From NCBI RefSeq assembly GCF_020685205.1, contig NZ_JAJERB010000006.1, forward strand, positions 1 to 64,000: 64,000 bases of DNA, in the 5' to 3' direction. Below are positions 56,965 through 64,000 of the stretch, in pieces. A program made the position numbers and the translations under genes. The notes beneath the pieces were generated by a model that saw only the letters and a program-made list of their open reading frames with translations, was not told the origin of the DNA and did no database searches. Source of the stretch: Hymenobacter translucens (GTDB lineage: Bacteria; Bacteroidota; Bacteroidia; Cytophagales; Hymenobacteraceae). Numbering within the stretch: the first letter of the stretch is position 1; every line of letters starts with the position of its first letter.

Positions 56965-58245
56965 TTACTCGGCGGCCAGCAGGGGCTCGGCCTGTGTGCT
57001 CTCCGCTGCCTGCGGGTCGTGCTTGTGCTTGAACACGATGATGAACAGCACGGCAATCACCAGGGCGTAGAGCGCAAAGGTGAGCCAGATGCTGTGCCAG
57101 TCCTTGGTCTGGTCGACGGGGTTGGTAAAGTACTTCTGAATCACGATGCCACTGATGGAGCTGCCCAGCACGGCGCCGAAGCCGTTGGTCATCATCATGA
57201 ACAGCCCCTGGGCGCTGGCCCGGATAGAGGATGCGGTCTGGGTTTCGACGAACAGCGAGCCGGAGATGTTGAAGAAGTCGAAGGCCATGCCGTACACGAT
57301 GCACGAGAGGATAATCATCCACAGGCCGCTGCCCGGGTCGCCGTAGGCAAACAGGCCGAAGCGCAGCACCCAGGCAATCATGCTGAAGAACATTACCTGC
57401 TTGATGCCGAAGCGGCGCAGAAAGAAGGGAATGGCCAGAATGAACAGCGTTTCGGAAATCTGCGAGATAGACATGATGATGGCCGGGTACTTCACCGCCA
57501 GCGTGTCCTTGTAAGCCGGGTTCTGGTCGAAATCGTGCAGGAAGGTGTCGCCGTAAGCGTTGGTGAGCTGCAGCGCGGCACCCAGCAGCAGGGCAAACAA
57601 AAAGAAGACGGCCATCTTCCGGTCGCGCAGCAAAGCAAACGACTTCAGGCCCAGGGCATCTACCAGGGAGCGGCTGGAGGTGTTCTTGGAGGGCGGAGGG
57701 CAGGCCGGCAGCGTAAACGAGTAGATGCCCAGCAGAATAGCGGCCCCGGCGGCAATGTAGAACTGGCTGGACGACTTCTCGAAGCCAAGCAGGCTGACCG
57801 TCCACATCGCTACGATAAAGCCGATGGTGCCCCACACCCGGATGGGCGGATAGTCCTTGACCACGTCGCCGCCCTTGCTTTTGAGCACTGAGTAGGAAAC
57901 GGCAATAGACAGCGCCAGCGTGGGCATGTAGAAAATCATGTTCAGCAGCATCACCCAGAACATGGTGCCCGGGTCGTCGACCATCGGGACGGTGAACAGC
58001 ACGATGCCGCCCAGGATGTGCAGCACCCCAAACAGCTTCTCGGCGTTGATCCATTTATCGGCCACGATGCCCATGAGGGAAGGCATGAAGATGGACGCAA
58101 TGCCCATGGTGGAGAAGATGGCGCCGAACTGGGCACCCGACCACTGCTTGGTTTGAAACCAGTACGCGCCAATAGTTATCAGCCAGGAGCCCCAGATAAA
58201 GAACTGGAGAAAGCTCAGTACAATCAGGCGGAGCTTGGTATTCAT
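56965..58245 (-). CDS. Nucleoside:H+ symporter family MFS transporter (NupG-like)
   Basis: The 426-residue protein has twelve membrane spans. The opening RLIVLSFLQFFIWGSWLITI and GAYWF, then SLMGIVADKWINAEKLFGVL and the late SSIRASAQGLFMMMTNGFGA, are typical of the NupG/XapB nucleoside symporter family. It probably imports nucleosides; ndk and tdk elsewhere in the window fit salvage use but prove nothing. The ATG at 58245 gives the family N-terminus. A -7 box lies 75 bp upstream. Confidence 0.88.
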   Translation of the reverse strand: MNTKLRLIVLSFLQFFIWGSWLITIGAYWFQTKQWSGAQFGAIFSTMGIASIFMPSLMGIVADKWINAEKLFGVLHILGGIVLFTVPMVDDPGTMFWVMLLNMIFYMPTLALSIAVSYSVLKSKGGDVVKDYPPIRVWGTIGFIVAMWTVSLLGFEKSSSQFYIAAGAAILLGIYSFTLPACPPPSKNTSSRSLVDALGLKSFALLRDRKMAVFFLFALLLGAALQLTNAYGDTFLHDFDQNPAYKDTLAVKYPAIIMSISQISETLFILAIPFFLRRFGIKQVMFFSMIAWVLRFGLFAYGDPGSGLWMIILSCIVYGMAFDFFNISGSLFVETQTASSIRASAQGLFMMMTNGFGAVLGSSISGIVIQKYFTNPVDQTKDWHSIWLTFALYALVIAVLFIIVFKHKHDPQAAESTQAEPLLAAE

Positions 58246-58319
58246 GCAGGTGGGCTTGAGGGGGAAAGGAAAAGAAGAGTGGGAAAACAAAACGCCCGGT
58301 CAGTGGGGACCGGGGCCGT

Positions 58320-58327
58320 CAAAGATA
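58320..58327 (-). promoter_or_regulatory. -7 box TATCTTTG of the nucleoside transporter
   Basis: An exact TAnnTTTG match on the minus strand, 75 bp before the ATG at 58245. No -33 TTG was found. Confidence 0.5.
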
Positions 58328-58413
58328 ACTAAAATCAGAAACGAGGGGAGATGGGGGAAACCCAGGAAAAACACGGGTTAAAAATAAAGTTTACAACGTG
58401 GTGTGGTGTATAT

Positions 58414-58429
58414 CATAAACTGGTTTATG
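58414..58429. promoter_or_regulatory. Operator-like palindrome CATAAAC-TG-GTTTATG
   Basis: Perfect 7-bp arms with a 2-bp spacer lie 36 bp before the ATG at 58466. A half-site-like GTTTAC occurs at 58389-58394. The locus ends with a winged-helix regulator gene, which makes autoregulation plausible. Confidence 0.45.
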
Positions 58430-58465
58430 CTTCTCGCATCATTCGTCGATAACCGGTGTGTTGCC

Positions 58466-58793
58466 ATGAAAACCAACCTTGCTATCCACCATCCGGACGC
58501 CGGAACCCCCATCCGCACTGGTGCCGCCGCTCAGTTGGCGGCTGTAACTCTGGCCCTGCTGCTCGTGGGGTGGCCGGCTGGCTGCTGCCGGCGCTGTGGA
58601 TGGGCATCTGGTTCTCGGTTAGCATCGCGGTGCTGTACGGCGTGGCCGTGCGGCGCTGGTGGCTGACGCAGGCTGCCCGGGTGCCCCGGTCCGAACCGTC
58701 GGCAGGCAGAAGACCCGTAGTGCGGCCCCGGCCGAGCCGGCCAATGAGCTGCGGGTAAACCCCTTCTTCGATCTGCTGGCTGAAACCCGCTAA
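58466..58793 (+). pseudogene. Small membrane protein gene with two apparent frame breaks
   Basis: Three frames join into one sensible small protein of about 109 residues. Frame one runs from ATG 58466 (MKTNLAIHHPDAG) to LALLLVG. Frame two continues from the G4 run at 58567-58570 with GWLLPALWMGIWFSVSIAVL and RRWWLTQAARVP. Frame three ends with NELRVNPFFDLLAETR and a TAA at 58791-58793. Each change equals one missing base, the first at G4 and the second probably near the C4 run at 58684-58687. The joined product would have one or two spans and a soluble tail. Decay or homopolymer sequencing error are both possible. Confidence 0.6.
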
Positions 58794-58858
58794 GCCTGCC
58801 CATTGCCCTTGCTTCGTCTTTTACCCCTTCTACCCTATGGAATTCACTGAAAAAACCT

Positions 58859-59422
58859 TTGTCCGGGCCCGAAAGCCTGGCGCTCATCCAGCGGATGATT
58901 CAGGCCGCCAAAAAAGATCTGAGCGACCGTTCGTTTGACTATCTGTTCTGGGGCTGGCTGGTGCTGGCCGCCGCGCTGAGTCACTACGCGCTGATGCTGG
59001 CTGACTACGAGCGGCCGTGGCTGCCCTGGCTGCTGATGCCCCTGGGTACGGTGGTCGTCCTGATCTACCATTACCGGCTGAAAAAGAACCAGACCGTGCG
59101 GACGCCGGTCGGACAGTTTCTGGGCTTCTGGGCTGGCATGGGCGTGCTGCTGGTGATGGTCATCGGCTTTGGCTCGGTATACGGCTGGCAGCTGGCTTAT
59201 CCGTTGCTGATCGGGCCCTACGGGCTAGGCACGTTTGTGTCAGGCGGGGCGCTGCGGTTCCAGCCCTTGGTTTACGGGGGCGCGGCCTGCTGGCTGCTGG
59301 CTACCGTCGCCTTTCTGGTACCGTTCCAGACTCAGCTGCTCCTGCTGGCTGCCGTGCTGCTGAGCTACATTATTCCCGGGCATCTGCTCAAAGCACGTTT
59401 CCGCCGTGGCCGCGCCGTTTGA
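58859..59422 (+). CDS. Conserved multi-span membrane protein
   Basis: The 187-residue protein has a short amphipathic start (ESLALIQRMIQAAKKDLSD) then FDYLFWGWLVLAAALSHYA and four further spans. The pattern matches a Bacteroidota family without assigned function that is usually followed by a winged-helix gene. A TTG at 58859 is the only in-frame start. An ATG at 58837 (MEFTEK) lies one frame off; dropping one A from the A6 run at 58850-58855 would join it and give the usual longer N-terminus. Its 3' end overlaps the regulator gene by 17 bp. Confidence 0.7.
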   Translation: MSGPESLALIQRMIQAAKKDLSDRSFDYLFWGWLVLAAALSHYALMLADYERPWLPWLLMPLGTVVVLIYHYRLKKNQTVRTPVGQFLGFWAGMGVLLVMVIGFGSVYGWQLAYPLLIGPYGLGTFVSGGALRFQPLVYGGAACWLLATVAFLVPFQTQLLLLAAVLLSYIIPGHLLKARFRRGRAV

Positions 59423-59711
59423 GGACCTCGACCCGCTGCTGCACTCCCAGCTGCGGCTGGCGGTGATGTCGCTGCTGCTGAGCGTGCGCGAAGCCGAATT
59501 CACGTTCCTCAGGGAAAAGACCGGCGCCACCGCCGGCAACCTGAGCGTGCAGCTCGGCAAGCTCAAGGACGCCGGCTACCTGACCCTGACCCGGGAGCTG
59601 GACGGCAGCTATCCGCTGACCCGCTGCGCCATCACGCCCCGGGGCGTGGCCGCCTTCGAAGCCTACGTACAGGCCCTGCAGAGTTATCTGAAGCCCCTGG
59701 ACTCGGTCTAG
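59406..59711 (+). CDS. Winged-helix transcriptional regulator
   Basis: The 101-residue single-domain regulator resembles the MarR-like HTH_34 group. DPLLHSQLRLAVMSLLLSV is followed by EFTFLREKTGATAGNLSVQL (recognition helix region) and the wing YPLTRCAITPRGVAAFEAY. There is no effector domain. The start is GTG at 59406, inside the upstream membrane-protein gene, so the two are translationally coupled. It likely controls its own operon, perhaps through the palindrome at 58414-58429. Confidence 0.85.
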   Translation: MAAPFEDLDPLLHSQLRLAVMSLLLSVREAEFTFLREKTGATAGNLSVQLGKLKDAGYLTLTRELDGSYPLTRCAITPRGVAAFEAYVQALQSYLKPLDSV

Positions 59712-59750
59712 CAACGCCCTGCCGCTGAGGAGCCTGTCCTGCTAAAAGTA

Positions 59751-59785
59751 AAAAAGCCCGCTCCGGAATCCGGAGCGGGCTTTTT
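59751..59785. terminator. Bidirectional terminator
   Basis: A 16-bp perfect stem (59751-59766 with 59770-59785) has a 3-nt loop and A5 and T5 tracts at its ends. It separates the regulator from superoxide dismutase. Confidence 0.93.
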
Positions 59786-59799
59786 CTGGCCGGGGAAGT

Positions 59800-60408
59800 C
59801 TACTGGGCCGCGCTGAAGCGGCGGTTTACTTCGTCCCAGTTGATGAGGTTGTAGAAGGCCGCAATGTAGTCGGGGCGACGGTTCTGGTACTTTAGGTAGT
59901 AGGCATGCTCCCACACGTCGAGGCCCAGCAGGGGAGTACCGCCGCAGCCGGTGTCGGGCATCAGCGGGTTGTCCTGGTTGGGCGTGGAGCAGATCTGCAG
60001 GTTGCCGTCGGTCTGCTTGCACAGCCAGGCCCAGCCCGAGCCGAAGCGGGTAGTGGCCGCCTTGGTGAATTCTTCCTTGAACTTCTCGTAGGAGCCGAAC
60101 GACTTGGTAATGGCTTCCGCAACCGGGCCGGTGGGCTCCCCGCCGCCGTTGGGCGACAGGATGGTCCAGAACAGGGAGTGGTTGAAGTGGCCGCCGCCAT
60201 TGTTGCGCACCGGGGCCGGCGCTTTGGCGATGTTGTGCATCAGCTCCTCAAGCGACTGATTCTCCAGCTCGGTGCCGGCAATGGCGTTGTTGAGGTTGGT
60301 TACGTAAGCCTGATGGTGCTTGCTATGGTGGATTTCCATCGTCTGCGCATCAATCTGGGGCTCGAGGGCATCGTAGGCGTAGGGCAGCTTGGGGAGTTCG
60401 AAAGCCAT
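59800..60408 (-). CDS. sodA: Superoxide dismutase (Mn/Fe type)
   Basis: The enzyme converts superoxide to peroxide and oxygen in the cytoplasm. The 202-residue product has all four metal ligands: H27 (IHHSKHH), the histidine of NHSLFW near 76, the aspartate and histidine of [11 protein letters not shown] near 164-168. The GGGHFNHS segment and YQNRRPDY favour manganese, although cambialistic use cannot be excluded. Its promoter lies within the 3' end of tadA. Confidence 0.94.
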   Translation of the reverse strand: MAFELPKLPYAYDALEPQIDAQTMEIHHSKHHQAYVTNLNNAIAGTELENQSLEELMHNIAKAPAPVRNNGGGHFNHSLFWTILSPNGGGEPTGPVAEAITKSFGSYEKFKEEFTKAATTRFGSGWAWLCKQTDGNLQICSTPNQDNPLMPDTGCGGTPLLGLDVWEHAYYLKYQNRRPDYIAAFYNLINWDEVNRRFSAAQ

Positions 60409-60516
60409 GGTCTTTGAATTTAGGGGTTGGTAAAAAGAAGCCGGAATAGGGTGGTGCAGCTATAACCGCAGAAGGGCAGCTGGGGTTGTGGAAAGTCCAC
60501 CGGCTGCCTGTCCGGT

Positions 60517-60546
60517 CAAAAGTAGTTATTTACGCTTGCGGGCAAA
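60517..60546 (-). promoter_or_regulatory. Promoter, TTTG-N18-TACTTTTG, for superoxide dismutase
   Basis: On the minus strand TTTG (60543-60546) is followed after 18 nt by an exact -7 box TACTTTTG (60517-60524). The -33 box lies inside the last codons of tadA. The leader is about 100 nt. Confidence 0.68.
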
Positions 60547-60954
60547 AAACTCGCGCATCAGGGCCGCGCAATCTTCGGCCAGTACCCCGCTTACCAGCTC
60601 TGTGCGCGGGTGCAGCAGGCGGCCGTGTCGCTGGAAGCCGTGCTTGTCTTCCCCAATACCATACACGACCCGCCGGGCCTGGCTCCAGAACGTGGCCCCT
60701 GCGCACATCACGCAGGGCTCCACCGTCACGTACAGGGTGCAATCGGTCAGGTACTTGTTGCCCAAAGCATTGGCCGCGGCCGTAAGAGCCAGCATCTCAG
60801 CGTGGGCCGTCACGTCGCGGAGCCGCTCGGTCTGGTTGTAGGCCCGGGCTATAATCTGCTGGTTGAGCACCACCACGGCCCCAATCGGAATCTCATCCTC
60901 CGCCAGCGCGTAGCGGGCCTGCTTCAGCGCCTCGCGCATGTAGGGCTCGTGCAT
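60526..60954 (-). CDS. tadA: tRNA-specific adenosine deaminase TadA
   Basis: TadA converts the wobble adenosine of tRNA-Arg(ACG) to inosine. The 142-residue product has the zinc motifs HAE (VTAHAEMLAL, about residue 52) and PCVMC (about 83-87). It opens with YMREALKQARYALAEDEIPIGA. A longer frame running to 61701 crosses an inverted-repeat element and another gene, so the ATG at 60954 is the correct start. The element abuts this ATG with no spacer. Confidence 0.95.
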   Translation of the reverse strand: MHEPYMREALKQARYALAEDEIPIGAVVVLNQQIIARAYNQTERLRDVTAHAEMLALTAAANALGNKYLTDCTLYVTVEPCVMCAGATFWSQARRVVYGIGEDKHGFQRHGRLLHPRTELVSGVLAEDCAALMREFFARKRK

Positions 60955-61046
60955 GGTTGTTGGTTGGTCGTTGATAGTTGTCCGTTGATAGTTGCCCGTT
61001 GACAGGCTCATGAACGACCTGACAACGGACAATAAACAACCAACAA
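60955..61046. repeat. Gap-filling inverted-repeat element, GTTGTTAGTTGTCCG type
   Basis: It fills the 92-bp gap exactly: one end touches the tadA ATG and the other the stop codon of the upstream gene. The left array has GTTGATAGTTGTCCGTTGA words and the right array ACAACGGACAATAAACAAC. The outermost 11 bp (GTTGTTGGTTG/CAACCAACAAC) pair perfectly. It uses the same word as the mrdA-rodA element 21 kb away. Confidence 0.85.
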
Positions 61047-61625
61047 CTACTTCTCCTTCAGTGCAATGCTTTGCATCACGGCGCGGGCGGTGGGCTGCCA
61101 CTGGGCCTGCTCGTCGGCCGGGGAGTTGAAGGTAAATACCAGCAGCTGGTCGCCCTGAATGGCGTACTGCACAAACTGGTAGCGCCGGATGGGGGCCAGG
61201 TTGCTGCCCCGGCGGTTGTCGGCCACCGCCGACACAAACTCCAGGGCCACGAAGTCGCGCTTGTTCACCGTGCGGATATCCTCGCTCAGGAAGTCCACCT
61301 TGGTGTACATGTTCTGGATGCTGGCCTTGTAGATTTTCAGCAGCAGGCCATAGTCGCGGCTGGCGAAGGTGGTGGGCTTCTGAGCTACGCTGAAGTCGAC
61401 GCGGCCGCTGGGATTGGTAAATACGGCCAGGGGCTTGCGGGGTGCCGGGTACTTCACGGCAATGCCTTCGTCGGGCAGGGTAATAAAGCCCGCGGGCACA
61501 CCCACCGTGAGGGTTTTGTTGATTGTCGTTTTCTTCAGCTTGAGCCCGGGCGCGGCGGCAGTCAGCGTGAGCAACGCCAGCACGAGTGGGAGCGTGGATC
61601 GGAAAACAAGGGAAAGGCTGTTCAT
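61047..61625 (-). CDS. Secreted protein of unknown function
   Basis: The 192-residue product begins with a signal peptide (residues 1-25, FRSTLPLVLALLTLTAAAPG). The rest is a compact alpha/beta domain with FITLPDEGIAVKYPAPRKPL, MYTKVDFLSEDIRTVNKRDF and QGDQLLVFTFNSPADEQAQW. The pattern loosely recalls PsbP-like or lipoprotein domains that measure small conserved folds, but I cannot name it. No lipobox is present. It is co-directional with tadA across the repeat element. Confidence 0.78.
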   Translation of the reverse strand: MNSLSLVFRSTLPLVLALLTLTAAAPGLKLKKTTINKTLTVGVPAGFITLPDEGIAVKYPAPRKPLAVFTNPSGRVDFSVAQKPTTFASRDYGLLLKIYKASIQNMYTKVDFLSEDIRTVNKRDFVALEFVSAVADNRRGSNLAPIRRYQFVQYAIQGDQLLVFTFNSPADEQAQWQPTARAVMQSIALKEK

Positions 61626-61703
61626 AGAAAGGGCAAGGGAGCCGAAAGGTAAGGAGGCGGGCCACACTTCCGGAATAGCCGCGGGGCGGCCGGAAGTGCA
61701 ACG

Positions 61704-61744
61704 GTCAAAAAGAAACCTCCGCAACCAGGGCGGCTGCGGAGGTT
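61704..61744 (-). terminator. Rho-independent terminator
   Basis: A 10-bp stem AACCTCCGCA/TGCGGAGGTT (61714-61723 with 61735-61744) has an 11-nt loop and is followed on the minus strand by CTTTTTGACC. It ends the minimal T9SS-domain gene. Confidence 0.85.
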
Positions 61745-61760
61745 AAGCAAGGGCGGTGGC

Positions 61761-62216
61761 TTAGCGGCGGCGGCGCACCGGAGCGGCGGGATACTTGATG
61801 CGCACCTTCTTCCAGTACACGTAGTTGCCGGTTTTGGCTTCAACCATATACACGCCGGGCGAGATGCGGCCCAGGTCCACGGGCTGGCCAGTGTTGTTCT
61901 GCGGGTCCAGGGCGGTGGTGTAGATGGGCTTGTTCAGGGAGTTGGTCATCACCAAAGTCCCGGGCTGCGTGAACTGCTGGGTAAAGCTCAGCATGATGGT
62001 ACCCGTGGTGGGGTCCGGGAATACGTCGATGCCGGAAAGGGTTTCCACCCGCTTCACGGGGCCGTCGAGCACCACGGCGCCGGTGTTGGTTTTCGACTTA
62101 ACCGAAACCCCGGCCGCATCGGACTTGGACTTGGTTTTTACTTTGGTCTGGGCCTGCACGGCGGTGGCGGAAAACAGCGTGGCAGCAGCGAAGGCAAGCA
62201 GAGTGAGGCGTTTCAT
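61761..62216 (-). CDS. Minimal T9SS sorting-domain protein
   Basis: The 151-residue product is a signal peptide (to about residue 23, ATAVQAQ), a short K/S/T-rich stretch (KVKTKSKSDAAG), and one domain resembling a type A T9SS sorting domain (IDVFPDPTTGTIMLSF, then LGRISPGVYMVEAK). It ends in VRRRR rather than the usual short aliphatic-basic end. No cargo domain is left. It could be a tiny surface protein, a competitor for the T9SS machinery, or the remnant of a larger one. The ATG at 62216 starts the signal peptide. Confidence 0.78.
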   Translation of the reverse strand: MKRLTLLAFAAATLFSATAVQAQTKVKTKSKSDAAGVSVKSKTNTGAVVLDGPVKRVETLSGIDVFPDPTTGTIMLSFTQQFTQPGTLVMTNSLNKPIYTTALDPQNNTGQPVDLGRISPGVYMVEAKTGNYVYWKKVRIKYPAAPVRRRR

Positions 62217-62332
62217 GGCGAAGAAATGGCGTAGGGAATTGGACTTGTACGGCCCTTTACATAATCCGGGCCAAACTGAGCGGCAAGCCATCAGCTTTAA
62301 GCGGCAAGCTTTTTCGTTCTACTTAATGTGGT

Positions 62333-62459
62333 CTGTCATCCCGAAGCGGAGCAGAAGAACCTGATCAAGTCTGAACGAGTCGTTGTTACGCTAGTCGTTC
62401 AAATGGTATGAGCTGCTTGACTACGTCGCTCTTCGGTTCGTAAAATCAGGATGATGACT
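62333..62459. repeat. Dispersed TGTCATCC repeat, copy 2 with inverted ends
   Basis: The element opens TGTCATCCCGAAGCGGAGC and closes with GGATGATGAC; GCTCTTCGG near the right end mirrors the left. An internal TGAACGA/TCGTTCA pair makes a second stem. It lies in a 298-bp gene-free gap and shares its left end with 41299-41344. No ORF of any size lies inside, so it is non-autonomous if mobile. Confidence 0.65.
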
Positions 62460-62514
62460 ACAAAAACGATAGGCCAGGAAAGCTTGCCGCCTGGGACTTG
62501 CAACCAGTAGCCCA

Positions 62515-64000
62515 CTACTTCCCGGTCAGCGTCTTCACGTTGTCGCCGGGGTTGCGGTCAATCAGCTGGGCAAACGGGTCGACGCCGGCTTTTTCGGGCT
62601 TTTCAGCCACGGTGACGGCAATCCGGTTGAGGCCGGCGTGCAGGCGCTGCTTCCGGCGGTACAGGTACACGTCGCGCCACTGGCCTTTTTCCTTGCGCCG
62701 GGCCAGCACGCCCACGTCCACCCAGTCGTTCATCTTCGCCTCGTTCTCGTTGCCCAGGCTGTCGGCGTAGAACTTCTTGGCGTTGATGGCCAGATTCACC
62801 TGGTACTGCCCGTTCGGAAGCTTTTTATAGGAAGCCGAGTCGGTGCGGTTTTCATACAGCGTGATCTTCTCAAACATGTCGGTTACCAGGTACTGCAGGG
62901 AGTCGGGGGCGGCGCCGCGCAGGTAGCGCACCAGCTCCAGGGAGTTGGTGTAGGGCGGCTGCTGAAACTTGTACTGCGCCAGAAACGCCTTGAGCGCGCT
63001 GTTTACCTTGTCTTCGCCCAGGTAGTCCTGCAGGGTGTACATCACCAGGGAACCTTTGTTGTAGTGGATGTACTGCTGGTTTTCGACCAGGGCCAGGGGT
63101 AGCTCCTTGCGCCGCTCGGTACCCCGCCCGGTCAGGTAGCGGTCCGTCTCGTACTTCAGGAACTTCTTCATCATCGCCTCGCCGTAGGTGCGCTTCATCA
63201 CCATCAGGGCCGAGTACTGCGACAGGGTTTCGATCAGCAGCGTGGAGCCCTGCACGTCGGCGCCTACCACTTGGTGGCCCCACCACTGGTGCGCTACCTC
63301 GTGCGCCGTCACGTAGTAGGGGTAGTCCACGCTTTCGGGGTCTGTGTCATCGACGTCGGCAATAAAGCCGATGGCCTCGGAGAAGGGAATCGTGTTCGGG
63401 AAGCTCTGGGCGAACGAGCGGTAGCCCGGAAACTCCAGGATGCGCACCTGCCGGTGCTGGTAGGGCCCAAAGGCGGCGCTGTAGTAGGTAAGGGCATCTT
63501 TCACGCCCCGCACCATCCGGTCGAGGTTGTACTCGTGGCCGGGCTGGTAGTAGATGGCAATGTCGACGTTCTGCCACTTGTCCTTGCGCACCGCGTAGCG
63601 CGCCGACTGATAGGAGAAGAAGTTGAGAATAGGGGCGTCCATCTTGTAGCTGAAGTAGCGCCGCCCGTTTTCTACCCATTCCCGCTGCAGATAGCCTGGC
63701 GACAGCGCAATCTGGTCGGGCTCGGTGCTGACCACCGCTTCGTAGCGCACCCAGTCGGCGTCGGTGCTCAGCGCGTTGTTACGGGCCGCGGCTGTGTCGC
63801 GGACGGAGGCCATGCGGGGCTGGGGCGGCAGGCCGTTTTTCTTGCGGGCGTCCTCGTCGCTCAGCTCGGAGTTCTTGCTGTAGCCGATGCTGGGCAGCAC
63901 GCTGCTGTTGGCAAACGTGCCGTTATACACCACATTGATGCGGCCGGTGCTGTTTTCAAACCCTTTTGCCACGTAGGCCAGGTTGAAGCGCAGCTGCACC
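62515..64000 (-). CDS. M1-family metallopeptidase, C-terminal part
   Basis: The frame runs off the window, so the N-terminus is missing; an apparent start at 63999 is a valine codon inside the gene. The visible ~495 residues contain the gluzincin zinc site HEVAHQWWGHQ followed by the third ligand in LIETLSQYSAL. YVTAHEVAHQWW is typical of M1 aminopeptidases. The sequence resembles Bacteroidota proteins in which an ABC-2-type permease precedes the peptidase domain. That part would lie beyond 64000. The C-terminus ends in DNVKTLTGK. Confidence 0.88.
   Translation of the reverse strand, partial: VQLRFNLAYVAKGFENSTGRINVVYNGTFANSSVLPSIGYSKNSELSDEDARKKNGLPPQPRMASVRDTAAARNNALSTDADWVRYEAVVSTEPDQIALSPGYLQREWVENGRRYFSYKMDAPILNFFSYQSARYAVRKDKWQNVDIAIYYQPGHEYNLDRMVRGVKDALTYYSAAFGPYQHRQVRILEFPGYRSFAQSFPNTIPFSEAIGFIADVDDTDPESVDYPYYVTAHEVAHQWWGHQVVGADVQGSTLLIETLSQYSALMVMKRTYGEAMMKKFLKYETDRYLTGRGTERRKELPLALVENQQYIHYNKGSLVMYTLQDYLGEDKVNSALKAFLAQYKFQQPPYTNSLELVRYLRGAAPDSLQYLVTDMFEKITLYENRTDSASYKKLPNGQYQVNLAINAKKFYADSLGNENEAKMNDWVDVGVLARRKEKGQWRDVYLYRRKQRLHAGLNRIAVTVAEKPEKAGVDPFAQLIDRNPGDNVKTLTGK

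Noticed and set aside
58850..58870. Programmed ribosomal frameshift at the A6 run
   Set aside because: The needed shift is +1, and the sequence does not form a standard -1 slippery heptamer in the correct frame. A TTG start or an indel is simpler.

Overview
The window looks like a chromosome segment of a Bacteroidota bacterium of the Hymenobacter type (order Cytophagales). The evidence is the type IX secretion (T9SS) components PorU, PorV and PorZ, several proteins ending in T9SS sorting domains, genes mostly without Shine-Dalgarno sites, promoters of the Bacteroidota form TTTG-N19-TAnnTTTG, and G+C-rich coding sequence. I see no rRNA, tRNA, CRISPR, prophage or insertion sequence. Nearly all of it is chromosomal housekeeping and cell-envelope DNA.

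Layout. 0.2-8.3 kb: a minus-strand operon for an MBL hydrolase, pssA, porU, porV and a non-catalytic M16 protein. 8.5-14.4 kb: an FAD oxidoreductase, a large fusion of a dead peptidase, a beta-propeller and an Omp85-like barrel, and a secreted beta-helix protein. 14.6-19.6 kb: cytochrome c maturation genes ccmB, ccmC, ccmD-like, ccmE (CxxxY variant) and ccmF. 20.0-22.7 kb: a multidomain T9SS cargo protein. 22.9-26.5 kb: a DUF2520 protein, ferredoxin, iscX, kdsC, a cold-shock gene and a UbiA prenyltransferase. 26.6-33.3 kb: two tandem BamA/TamA-like barrels converging on three tandem paralogous outer-membrane proteins. 33.4-35.0 kb: purH. 35.3-41.2 kb: the elongation machinery mreB, mreC, mreD, mrdA and rodA. 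41.5-44.4 kb: two GT-C-like membrane proteins. 44.6-48.2 kb: an OlsF-like fused acyltransferase, a Pro/Ala-linker protein and a ferredoxin. 48.4-52.3 kb: tdk, porZ and recO. 52.4-56.1 kb: four FKBP isomerases and nrnA. 56.3-64 kb: ndk, a nucleoside transporter, a frame-disrupted small membrane-protein locus with its winged-helix regulator, superoxide dismutase, tadA, a minimal T9SS-domain protein and the 3' part of an M1 peptidase.

The most unusual structure is not a protein. Six intergenic gaps between co-directional genes are filled, from stop codon to nearly the next start codon, by inverted-repeat elements whose arms are degenerate tandem arrays of a short word. Different elements use different words (AATTAAGAATT, GTTGTTAGTTGTCCG, GGAGCTAGGAG) but share one architecture. 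They occur in ccmB/ccmC, ccmE/ccmF, mreB/mreC, mrdA/rodA, porZ/recO and upstream of tadA. A second dispersed repeat (TGTCATCC...GAAGAACC) occurs twice. Several intergenic palindromes are exceptionally long and perfect, up to 30 bp arms.

The gene content describes one theme: building and exporting the envelope. PorU, PorV and PorZ handle secreted CTD proteins made in the same window. The mre/mrdA/rodA genes make the wall. pssA, the OlsF-like protein, kdsC and the UbiA enzyme serve lipids and LPS. The FKBPs and barrels act in the periplasm and outer membrane. All functional statements are from family resemblance read by eye; no search was run.
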